Below are positions 24,439-33,406 of a DNA stretch of 64,000 nucleotides, one piece after another; position 1 is the first letter of the stretch, and each line of letters begins with the position of its first letter. The position numbers were made by a program, and so were the translations under genes. The DNA is taken from contig NZ_DASTAT010000038.1 of the NCBI RefSeq assembly GCF_035712445.1, positions 1 to 64,000 of the forward strand, in the 5' to 3' direction. The DNA comes from Oligoflexus sp. GTDB lineage: Bacteria; Bdellovibrionota_B; Oligoflexia; Oligoflexales; Oligoflexaceae. The notes beneath the pieces were generated by a model. The model ran no database searches, was not told where the DNA came from, and saw only the letters and a program-made list of their open reading frames with translations.

Positions 24439-27150
24439 TCAGGCTGTAGCCAGCCATGGATGAGTCTGCTGAGAATGAAACCCAAGAGTCAGATGCAGTT
24501 CCGTTCCGCTGCGGTCGGAACGTGCCCTGAGGCGAGCGTCGCCACCCTGCTGACGACAGAGAGCCCGAATGGCCGCGAGCCCCATACCGCGGCCGCTCGT
24601 TTCCGATACGGACTGCGCGGTGGAAAAGCCATCCATGAAAAGAATTTCGGTCAGATCACCCTCTGGATCCTGATTCATCTCCCGCGCTTTCGCCCGCAGT
24701 CCCTCCCAGTCCAAACCCGCGCCGTTATCCCGGATTATGATATGCGCTGCGTCATGATCGGAGTTTGCAGCCACTTCAAAATAAGGTGAGTCCACCTTCA
24801 CACCACGCCTGCTTGGAAAGACAAAGCCATGATCAATGGAATTATTCAGAGCATGCATGAGGCACTGCTCCAGGACTCGCAGGCTTCCGTCGGTCCAGCG
24901 GGGAACATCATCCCTGACAACGCAACCTGCCCATGAAAGGCCTTCCTCTTTCAGACGCTGTTTCATCGCCGTCTGAACGTGATGCCAAACCCCAGCCAGA
25001 TCAGAAGCCTCCTGCGAAGTCGGGCTCTGGCCTGAACCGATTTGCTTCAAAAGGTTGCGATAGACCTGAATGCTTTCTTTCAGTCCCTCGGCTTCGGGCG
25101 CATTTCTTTGAACCGAGTCTTCAAAGCTATGAAGAGCTGTGCTCAGAAGTGAAAGTCCAAGCCCTCGCGCCACGCCCTTGCAGGTATGAATGGATCGCAG
25201 CAGCTCGGGCGAAACTGTAATAATCTCAGTCCTGGGCAGTATCGCTTCCATCTGCTCCAAAAGAGCTGTCACGCGACTGAAGTGCGCGCGGGACAATTCC
25301 AAAAGGCACTGAGCCGCCCGCTCATGCTCTCGTTTCTCCTGCCGCATGGATTGCTCCAGGACCTTGCGTTCGGTGACATCGCGCATGCTGACGATCATGG
25401 AACGAAGATGGTGGTGACCGTCAAAGATCGGCTGCCAATGCATGGTATAAATACGCCGCTCAGGGCCATGGGCTCTGACAAGTTCCAAAGGCAGATGCGC
25501 CACGTTCAGGTCAAAAGCCAGACGCTCCTCGCCGAACATGGCCAGCAGACAGTGCCGGATCGTGGCGCAATCATCCTGCGAGAGCATGCTGCCATGAAGG
25601 ACGGACTCAATGAAATCGGTGCCGACCGGATCCCGATCGTCCTGCCGAATATGCTGTAGAAAGGGCGAAACCGGCCCCCTTATTCTAAGATCCGAACCGA
25701 CGATCAGGATCGCTTCATCAATGGAGTCGAGGATGTTCTGCAGCTTATTCTTGATGAGCCGCACCTCGCGCGAACGAAGAACGGCCCAAAGGCTCACCAG
25801 GATCACAAGGGTGGCGAGAAGAAGACCCATGATCAAAAACTGCTGGAGGCGCTCGCTTTCCTGGATACGGAGTTCTGCGATTTTCTGATCGCGCTCCAGA
25901 ACCTTGTTTTTCTCCTGCTCCAGCTGCAAACCCACCCGTGCCGCCGCCTCGCTGAAACTTTTTTGCGAGCGTTCGGACAGCATCTTCTCCATATCCAGAT
26001 AACTTTCATTGAGCAGGCGAAAAGCCTCTTCAAAACGCTTCAGCCCCACCAGCGCATTCGTGCGGGCGTCCAGAAGATTGCTGAAGGCCGGTTTGCCTTC
26101 CGCTTTCAGCATGGCTTCGCCCTGGTCCAGTATCGTCATGGCCTCGGTAAAGCGCTTCAGTTTATTCAGGGCCATCGCCTTGAAAATAAGGGCATTCACA
26201 GCCCTTTCGGTTTCCTTGATCTTGACGAAGATAGCGTAGGCTTCGGACTCTAGCTTGATCGTCGCCTCATACTGACCTTCGCGATAAAAAATATGGGCCT
26301 TTTTGTGCCGCGCGATCCCGATGGTCCAGAGATCCTGGATTCTTTCCGCATCCTTGATGGCCCGATCCAGATAGCTGAGGGCCTTCATATAGGTCTCGCG
26401 ATCCTTGGAAGTCACCAACGCAAAGGCAATATTGGTCAGGATGGGATTACAGAAATAGGGATTGTCCTTCCCCTCGCAGGCTTCGGCTAAAATCTCCTGA
26501 TAAAGCCGCAGGGACTCAGCGTCGCGTCCGGCCTCCTGGAAAACCAGGGCCACGATGGACTTTACCGAAGGGCGCGCCAGCGACCATTCCGGGAAAACCG
26601 CCGCGTTGAGTTCTTCGAGTGCGGCCAGGGAAAGTTCCAGGGCCTTCTCGATTTTTTGCTCATTCAGCGCGAGTTCTGCGTAATCTCCCAGCAGCCGGCT
26701 CGTAATGGTCGGCTGCTGCATGGCGCGGGATTTTTTGAGGAGGGCCTCATACCGAGCATCCAGTTCCTCGATACGATCACTCAGCCCGCGCTCGCGCACC
26801 CTTCGCTTCAGATAACCCATTTCATATTCGAGTTTTTCCCGGCTCTCCGGAATTCCTGGCAACGCGGCCTGGGCCTCTTCCATCCATTTTTTTTGCAGCG
26901 CCATGGACTCCGGGGCATCCAGATCACCCTGAAACAGCAGCATATGAACAAAAAGCGCTTTCAGCCAAAGACGGGGATTGTCATGAGGAGTCGCGTCCTG
27001 CAGATATTTTTCAAGCCGCTTTCCGACGACCAAGGGTGCGGCGTGCATGCTTTGTTCCAGTTCCTCGATGCTCTCCAAAGTCAGAGTTTGATCCTGGGCC
27101 GAGGCTGGCCCCATCAGAAAAAAGAGGAGGGCGAGGCGTGCGATCAGCAT
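24439..27150 (-). CDS. TPR-sensor membrane kinase with CheA-like HPt and HATPase domains
   Basis: The 903-residue protein has a signal peptide (residues 1-18), about 400 residues of TPR-type helices likely in the periplasm, one membrane helix at 438-458 (FLIMGLLLATLVILVSLWAV), a PAS-like domain to about 610, an HPt domain with phospho-acceptor H655 in HTCKGVARGLG, and a CheA-type ATPase (ALNNSIDHGF, DNGAGLD, DGFSTAQSV, GRGMGLAAI). There is no HisKA dimerisation domain and no CheW-like P5 domain. Two paralogues occur in this window at 37064 and 43082. It is followed by a binding-protein gene, possibly its sensory partner. Confidence 0.85.
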   Translation of the reverse strand: MLIARLALLFFLMGPASAQDQTLTLESIEELEQSMHAAPLVVGKRLEKYLQDATPHDNPRLWLKALFVHMLLFQGDLDAPESMALQKKWMEEAQAALPGIPESREKLEYEMGYLKRRVRERGLSDRIEELDARYEALLKKSRAMQQPTITSRLLGDYAELALNEQKIEKALELSLAALEELNAAVFPEWSLARPSVKSIVALVFQEAGRDAESLRLYQEILAEACEGKDNPYFCNPILTNIAFALVTSKDRETYMKALSYLDRAIKDAERIQDLWTIGIARHKKAHIFYREGQYEATIKLESEAYAIFVKIKETERAVNALIFKAMALNKLKRFTEAMTILDQGEAMLKAEGKPAFSNLLDARTNALVGLKRFEEAFRLLNESYLDMEKMLSERSQKSFSEAAARVGLQLEQEKNKVLERDQKIAELRIQESERLQQFLIMGLLLATLVILVSLWAVLRSREVRLIKNKLQNILDSIDEAILIVGSDLRIRGPVSPFLQHIRQDDRDPVGTDFIESVLHGSMLSQDDCATIRHCLLAMFGEERLAFDLNVAHLPLELVRAHGPERRIYTMHWQPIFDGHHHLRSMIVSMRDVTERKVLEQSMRQEKREHERAAQCLLELSRAHFSRVTALLEQMEAILPRTEIITVSPELLRSIHTCKGVARGLGLSLLSTALHSFEDSVQRNAPEAEGLKESIQVYRNLLKQIGSGQSPTSQEASDLAGVWHHVQTAMKQRLKEEGLSWAGCVVRDDVPRWTDGSLRVLEQCLMHALNNSIDHGFVFPSRRGVKVDSPYFEVAANSDHDAAHIIIRDNGAGLDWEGLRAKAREMNQDPEGDLTEILFMDGFSTAQSVSETSGRGMGLAAIRALCRQQGGDARLRARSDRSGTELHLTLGFHSQQTHPWLATA

Positions 27151-27188
27151 GGAGCGTCCTGGTCAGGTGTTATGCCTCCGATTATAGC

Positions 27189-27217
27189 AAAAAAAAAGAG
27201 CCCGTGGGACGGGCTCT
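27189..27217 (-). terminator. Rho-independent terminator after the PilZ gene
   Basis: Reading the minus strand, a 9-bp perfect stem (AGAGCCCGT with ACGGGCTCT, 3-base loop) is followed by a run of nine T. It separates the PilZ gene from the kinase gene downstream. Confidence 0.9.
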
Positions 27218-27316
27218 GTTCACAAGAGATGGGGATCTATCGCACGTTCGTACCAAAAAGCTGAAAGACGGATAGGGGCAAGAAAACTCTATTGTTGTCT
27301 CGACCCGAGATTCAGC

Positions 27317-27691
27317 TTAGCTTGCGCACAAAAGACGAAGCTTGGGAGTGCCGCTGAGCAAGGCAATCAGATCAATGCCGCGACGCTTGTCTTTATCACT
27401 CAGCTCCAAACCGCAGCGGGTCCGGGCCTTCATCGTTGCCGCATCGCGCTCCGAGGTGCGGAAGCGAACATGCAGCGTGACGGGAGGGCGGGAATCAGGA
27501 AAGTGAATCTTCAGTTCAACCTCCTCATCTTGATTCAGATGAGTGTCCACAATTACACCCAACCCGCTGCGGCTGATGTCGATGGGCTCGACGGCGACGT
27601 TGTGGGCGCCAATCGCGAAGTTATAGCCATCGAAGCTGCCTTTCAGCTGGAAGCGAAACTCGCGGCGCTTGTCGGACCAGTTCATGGTCAT
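27317..27691 (-). CDS. PilZ domain protein
   Basis: The 124-residue protein is a stand-alone PilZ domain. The cyclic-di-GMP binding residues are present: the RxxxR motif in KRREFRFQ near residue 8 and the DxSxxG motif in IDISRSGLGV near 40. It would act as a cytoplasmic c-di-GMP receptor. ATG 27691 follows GGGAG by 8 bases; longer in-frame starts have no site. A GGDEF cyclase lies 9 kb away in this window, but no direct link is visible. It is monocistronic, ending at a strong terminator. Confidence 0.85.
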   Translation of the reverse strand: MTMNWSDKRREFRFQLKGSFDGYNFAIGAHNVAVEPIDISRSGLGVIVDTHLNQDEEVELKIHFPDSRPPVTLHVRFRTSERDAATMKARTRCGLELSDKDKRRGIDLIALLSGTPKLRLLCAS

Positions 27692-27988
27692 GCTTTTTCT
27701 CCCTAGTGCTTGGCTTGAAATGCTTATCGCCACAAAGGGGTTTTGGCTTGAATGCGGTTTTTTGGTTAATCGGCCAATTGCCGTAACTTACAAAAGCCTG
27801 TTTGGGAAGCTGTTTGGGGCAAACTTGAGGTGCTGGGGGAAGGTTCGGAAAAAGCAGGTCTATTCCGCGGGTATTAAAGACCGTAAGAACGAAGCTGCTT
27901 TCGAGTAAAAGAGCAAAATTCCGGACTCGCATTTTCTTAATTTCAGAAAATTTAGGAAAGCCCCCCTTTGCCAGGGAGGCGGGAATCC

Positions 27989-29026
<1,038 letters not shown>

Positions 29027-29094
29027 GGTTTCTCTCTCCCTTCTCAAGATCCTGGCGCCTCAGATCCTTTGGATCAAGGCACCAGTCTTCTATC

Positions 29095-30285
29095 CTAACC
29101 TGAAATCAATCCGAGTTGTCGTCCGACTTTTGCAAAGGCGTTGATCGCCTGATCCAGCTGTTCGCGGCTCAATTCCGCCGACATCTGGGTCCGAATCCGC
29201 GCCTGGCCCTGGGGCACCACAGGATAGGAGAAGCCGATCACGTAGATGCCTTCATTCAAAAGAGCATCGGCCATGCGCGTGGCCAGGGCCGCGTCGCCGA
29301 TCATGACGGGAATGATGGGATGCTCGCCCGGCAGGAGTTTGAAGCCGAGTTTGCTCATGCCTTCACGGAAATAACGGCTGTTGGCGTGCAGACGCTGCCG
29401 CAGGTCGTCGGATCGGTTCAGAAGCTCCAGCACCTTGATCGAGGTCGCCGTGATCACAGGGGCGAGGGTATTGGAAAAAAGATAAGGGCGCGAACGCTGC
29501 CGCAGCCACTCGATGACTTCTTTTTTGCCAGCCGTATAACCACCCGAGGCTCCACCAAGCGCCTTGCCGAGCGTGCCAGTGATGATGTCCACGCGGCCCA
29601 TCACGCCGCAATGTTCGTGTGTGCCGCGGCCCTTGGCGCCCATGAAACCCACCGAGTGGGAATCATCGACCATCACCATGGCCCCATAGCGTTCGGCCAG
29701 ATCACAGATCTCTTTGAGTTTGGCAATGTAGCCATCCATCGAGAAGACGCCGTCGGTCGCGATCAGTTTGAAGCGGCAGCCCGAGGCTTCCTTGAGCTTC
29801 GCTTCCAGATCGTTCATATCGTTGTTTGCATAACGGAAGCGCTGCGCCTTCGAAAGTCGAATGCCATCGATGATCGAGGCATGATTCAAGGCATCGCTGA
29901 TGATCGCATCTTCCGGCCCCAGAAGTGTTTCGAAGAGTCCACCGTTGGCATCGAAGCAGCTGCTGTAAAGGATGCTGTCTTCCATGCCCAGAAACGAGGC
30001 AATGCTGGCCTCCAGTTCCTTGTGGATCGACTGCGTCCCGCAGATGAAGCGAACCGAGGCCATGCCGTAGCCATAGCGTTCGAGCGCGTCACGGCCGGCC
30101 TGGATGAGTTCGGGGTGATTGGCGAGACTCAGATAGTTATTGGCGCAAAGGTTGATGACGCTGCGGCCTTCCGCCTCGATGCGGGCCTTTTGCGCGGTGG
30201 TGATCACGCGCTCGCGTTTATAGAGCCCTGTGTCTTTCAGCTTTTGAATTTCGCCTTGCAGATAGTGCAGGTAATCCTGAGACAT
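29095..30285 (-). CDS. kbl: Glycine C-acetyltransferase (2-amino-3-ketobutyrate CoA ligase)
   Basis: The 396-residue PLP enzyme of the alpha-oxoamine synthase family splits 2-amino-3-ketobutyrate with CoA into glycine and acetyl-CoA, completing threonine breakdown after Tdh. The markers are [49 protein letters not shown] and the PLP-lysine region [21 protein letters not shown] 30285 has AGGGGGA 8 bases upstream. It precedes tdh by 68 bases on the same strand. Confidence 0.96.
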   Translation of the reverse strand: MSQDYLHYLQGEIQKLKDTGLYKRERVITTAQKARIEAEGRSVINLCANNYLSLANHPELIQAGRDALERYGYGMASVRFICGTQSIHKELEASIASFLGMEDSILYSSCFDANGGLFETLLGPEDAIISDALNHASIIDGIRLSKAQRFRYANNDMNDLEAKLKEASGCRFKLIATDGVFSMDGYIAKLKEICDLAERYGAMVMVDDSHSVGFMGAKGRGTHEHCGVMGRVDIITGTLGKALGGASGGYTAGKKEVIEWLRQRSRPYLFSNTLAPVITATSIKVLELLNRSDDLRQRLHANSRYFREGMSKLGFKLLPGEHPIIPVMIGDAALATRMADALLNEGIYVIGFSYPVVPQGQARIRTQMSAELSREQLDQAINAFAKVGRQLGLISG

Positions 30286-30430
30286 GAAAAAAATCCCCCT
30301 TATCACTCCGATCAAGCGGCATGGAAGAAGGACTATAATCATTTTCCCAGGGAGAAACTACGAGAAAGGCGGGACGCAAGGCCTGTGCCATGGCCCTCCC
30401 GACCGGGGTTCCCTGTCGCAATGAAGCGGT

Positions 30431-31516
30431 TTATCCGCGGCCCAGAACTTTTGGGCGAACGAGGACGGTGATTTCTTCCCGATCATGGTAGAGCTGGCGC
30501 GCACGCAGCACGTAGTTATCGGGATTCAGGCCGCTCAGTTCCCAGAATTGCTGCAGGCAGTTTTCGTATTCTTCGAAGCGTTTCTTCATGGGAAGTTTCA
30601 GGTTAAAGACCGCCCAGCGGCAGAGTTTATCCTTGAACCAAAGGGCCATGAGCGGCATGACCTTCTGGGGGCGTTCGACCATATCGCAGAGCAGAAGATC
30701 GACGGAATGTTTAGGCCGGTATTTGAAGGCGTCCTCGGTCTTATGATCGACTAGCCCTGTGTTCATCAGGGTCGGATCCATGTCACCGTTATCCACGGCC
30801 GTCACGTAAAATCCGCGCTGCACCATCTGAAAGGTCCAGCCGCCCGGCGCGGCACCCAGGTCCACCGCGGTGCCGGGGCTATCGAGAAGCTTCACGCGCT
30901 CCTCGTCATTCAGGAGCGTGACAAAGGCTTCATCGAGTTTCAAGGTCGAGCGGCTCGGCGCATCCTTCGGAAATTTCAGGCGCGGAATGCCGTTGATCCA
31001 AGGCGAGGAACGCGACGGCGAGCTGCGGCCCACCCAGGCCTCTTCATAGGACGGCATCAGGATGTGCAGGATGGGAGCGCGTGCTTCATTGCGGTCATGC
31101 TTCAGGCCCTGGCGCTTCAGAGCATTGAAAAGGGCCGGACTAAATTTTTTATAAAAAGGCGCGATGCCGAGGCCTTCCTGACTTTCCAGGTATTCGAGGC
31201 GAAGCTCGCGATAAACGCCCTTCGGCGCGAGTGTTGCCAGCGCCTTGACCAGAGGGCCTGCCCGGTCGCCGTCGGCCAGGCCTTTGACGAGCTGCACGTC
31301 ATCGACCATCTGCCGCGCGAAGACGAAATCCTGACCGGAAGGCGGTTGGATGAACTTGTCTTCGGGATCGAAGGGCTCGGCGCGAAATACAACAAGACCT
31401 TGCCCCTCATGGATTTGAGGATAGCCGTTCCAGCCTTTTTCAGCAAAGCGATCATGGGCTTCGGCCGCACAATCCTTTTCAAATCCGGCGCGGCAGTAAA
31501 GAAGGAACGAACGCAT
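30431..31516 (-). CDS. rlmM: 23S rRNA 2'-O-ribose methyltransferase RlmM
   Basis: The 361-residue protein matches RlmM, which methylates the ribose of C2498 in 23S rRNA. It has the N-terminal THUMP-like part (MRSFLLYCRAGFEKDCAAEA), the family block PSRSTLKLDEAF, the SAM-binding AVDLGAAPGGWTFQMV, and the catalytic K-D-K context in LLLCDMVERP and FNLKLPMKKR. ATG 31516 has AGGAG 7 bases upstream. Its leader contains a duplicated segment that includes the ribosome binding site. Confidence 0.92.
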   Translation of the reverse strand: MRSFLLYCRAGFEKDCAAEAHDRFAEKGWNGYPQIHEGQGLVVFRAEPFDPEDKFIQPPSGQDFVFARQMVDDVQLVKGLADGDRAGPLVKALATLAPKGVYRELRLEYLESQEGLGIAPFYKKFSPALFNALKRQGLKHDRNEARAPILHILMPSYEEAWVGRSSPSRSSPWINGIPRLKFPKDAPSRSTLKLDEAFVTLLNDEERVKLLDSPGTAVDLGAAPGGWTFQMVQRGFYVTAVDNGDMDPTLMNTGLVDHKTEDAFKYRPKHSVDLLLCDMVERPQKVMPLMALWFKDKLCRWAVFNLKLPMKKRFEEYENCLQQFWELSGLNPDNYVLRARQLYHDREEITVLVRPKVLGRG

Positions 31517-31598
31517 GGGGCAACTCCTGTCATAAGATCCTGCGTGGCTTGGGAAACCCAAGGGGCCACTTCTGTCACAAGATCACCAGAACCTGCGT
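31517..31598 (-). repeat. Duplicated leader segment upstream of rlmM
   Basis: On the minus strand the 29 bases just before the rlmM ATG (31545-31517) recur imperfectly at 31598-31562. The core GATCTTATGACAGGAGTTGC corresponds to GATCTTGTGACAGAAGTGGC, with CCC after each. The downstream copy carries the AGGAG used by rlmM; in the upstream copy it reads AGAAG. A perfect 6-bp hairpin (CTTGGG-AAA-CCCAAG) lies between them. A regulatory role is inference. Confidence 0.5.
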
Positions 31599-31806
31599 TT
31601 CTTAGAGCATTCCGCAGGAGAAAGGAAGTCATATTATCGACTTGACCGGGGGAAAGGGGCGTGCGAGAACGCACAGCATTTTGCGTGAAAACACGCAGAA
31701 TATTTGACACTATGATGTAAGAGCCTAACTTTATGGCGTAAAGTTGAAAGGCCTCGCGTGGTATGCTTCTTGTTAATAAAGCAGGATCACAAGGAGAGTC
31801 AAACTC

Positions 31807-33336
31807 ATGTCCAAAGGCAAATTACCCCGGCATGCGTTGAACGGGACGCGGATCCTGATCGTGGATGATGAAGAGATCCTGGCATGGAGCATCGAGACGG
31901 AACTCAAGTCGAACGGTGCGGACGTCATGTCGTGCAGCACGCTGCGGACGGCGCTCGAAAACTTTACGAGCTTCAACCCGGATCTGGCCATCTGCGATCT
32001 GCGGCTGCCTGATGGAAGTGGGATGGAGCTGCTTAAAAAATGGCGCTTTGAAAAACCGGATATGCCCATCATCCTGATCACCGCGCATGGCGCGGTGGAA
32101 TCCGCGGTGGATGCCCTGCGGCTTGGGGCCTTTGATTACCTGCAAAAACCCTTCGATATGAAAGCCCTCGTGGCCTCGGTCAATCGTGGGGCGGAATTAT
32201 CGTTTCTGAGGCAGAAGGTGAGTCAGCTCACCGGCCATGAGGTGGTGCGCGAGCCCCTGCAGATGGTGGGGGAATCCCCGGCGATGAAACGCGTGCGGGG
32301 TCAACTGGAACGCATTGCCAAATCCAAAGCCAACACGGTTTTGATCCTGGGTGAAAGCGGGACGGGTAAGGAGCTGGCCGCGCGCGCCATTCACGAATGG
32401 TCGGATCGCGCGAACAGTCCCTTTGTGGAAATCAACTGCGCGAGCATTCCCGAAACGCTTTTGGAAAGCGAACTGTTCGGCTACGAAAAGGGTGCTTTCA
32501 CCGATGCCCGTGATCGCAAGCTCGGGCTTTTCGAATTGGCCCAGAACGGGACCATCTTCCTCGACGAGTTGGGCGAGATGCCGATGAAGCTGCAGACCAA
32601 GCTTTTGAGAGCCTTGGAATACAGGCGTTTCAAGCGACTCGGCGGCACCAAGGATATCAGCTTTTCCGCGCGCATCGTCGCCGCTACCAACAGAAACCTA
32701 TTGGAAGAGATCCAGGCGAAAAATTTCCGCAGCGATCTTTACTATCGTTTGAGTTCCCTGCCGGTTTACCTGCCGCCTCTGCGGGAGCGCATGGAGGACC
32801 TGGATGGGCTCGCGGAATTTTTTGTGGGCCGCATCGCCCTCGACCTGGGCATCGCGCCACCGGATCTGAGTCCTTCGGCACGCGAAAAAATGCGCTCGCA
32901 TACCTGGCCCGGGAACATGCGCGAATTGAAGAACGTTCTGGAACGCGCCCTCGTGTTTCATGCGCCTACGGAAATCCTGCCTCAGCATATTGAACTCGAC
33001 CCGGTGATCGAGCCGATGTCCTGCCAGCCCGCGCTCACGCATCATCATGAGGATGAGTTCCTAAGGAACGGCCACGATCACGGCGGTCCGAACTCCACGG
33101 CCGGGCATAGTTCCATGGCCGGGCATAGTTCCATGGCCGGGCGCAGTTCCATGGCCGGGCCGAGTCCCATGGTCCTGCCCGAACAGGGCATCAACCTGGA
33201 AGACCTGGAGCGCGATCTTTTGCTGCAGGCTTTGGAAAGGGCGCGCAATAACCAAACCAAGGCCGCGGAGCTGCTCGGCATCTCGCGCCACACCCTTCGC
33301 TACCGGCTCGAAAAACACGGGATCATCAAACACTGA
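31807..33336 (+). CDS. NtrC-family sigma-54-dependent response regulator
   Basis: The 509-residue protein has a receiver domain at about 14-128 (RILIVDDEEILAW; phospho-acceptor Asp in LAICDLRLPDGSG; Lys in DYLQKPFD). The AAA+ domain at about 155-390 has Walker A GESGTGKE, the sigma-54 contact loop GAFTDA and Walker B FLDELGEM. The C-terminal Fis-type helix-turn-helix is NQTKAAELLGISRHTLRYRL. The linker before it is expanded by an 18-bp tandem repeat. ATG 31807 follows AAGGAG. No dedicated histidine kinase is adjacent; the degenerate cbb3 genes start 70 bases downstream and are candidate targets. Confidence 0.92.
   Translation: MSKGKLPRHALNGTRILIVDDEEILAWSIETELKSNGADVMSCSTLRTALENFTSFNPDLAICDLRLPDGSGMELLKKWRFEKPDMPIILITAHGAVESAVDALRLGAFDYLQKPFDMKALVASVNRGAELSFLRQKVSQLTGHEVVREPLQMVGESPAMKRVRGQLERIAKSKANTVLILGESGTGKELAARAIHEWSDRANSPFVEINCASIPETLLESELFGYEKGAFTDARDRKLGLFELAQNGTIFLDELGEMPMKLQTKLLRALEYRRFKRLGGTKDISFSARIVAATNRNLLEEIQAKNFRSDLYYRLSSLPVYLPPLRERMEDLDGLAEFFVGRIALDLGIAPPDLSPSAREKMRSHTWPGNMRELKNVLERALVFHAPTEILPQHIELDPVIEPMSCQPALTHHHEDEFLRNGHDHGGPNSTAGHSSMAGHSSMAGRSSMAGPSPMVLPEQGINLEDLERDLLLQALERARNNQTKAAELLGISRHTLRYRLEKHGIIKH
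33099..33170 (+). repeat. Four 18-bp tandem repeats inside the NtrC-type gene
   Basis: Four copies of GGCCGGGCATAGTTCCAT (the last two with a few changes) lie in frame and encode repeated M-A-G-H/R/P-S-S units between the AAA+ and DNA-binding domains, around residues 431-455. The first two copies are identical, implying recent expansion. Confidence 0.9.
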
Positions 33337-33358
33337 GGCATCCCCCGCACGATTGCGC

Positions 33359-33364
33359 TATAAT
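33359..33364 (+). promoter_or_regulatory. Candidate -10 element upstream of ccoNO-like gene
   Basis: A perfect TATAAT lies 43 bases before the start of the CcoNO-like gene, in the 70-base gap after the NtrC-type gene. No convincing -35 hexamer stands 16-18 bases upstream, so an activator-dependent promoter or chance occurrence remains possible. Confidence 0.3.
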
Positions 33365-33406
33365 GATCGGACTTTCCTATAGCGCGACGTTGAGGGGGCT
33401 CCTGTT

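Noticed and set aside
29116..30471. A 451-codon plus-strand open frame opposite kbl
   Set aside because: It lies antisense to a clear alpha-oxoamine synthase and shows no family motif.
31759..31774. Sigma-54 promoter upstream of the NtrC-type gene (TGGTAT-N5-TTGTT)
   Set aside because: The near-invariant GC of the -12 element is GT here and the -24 element deviates, so a chance match is as likely.
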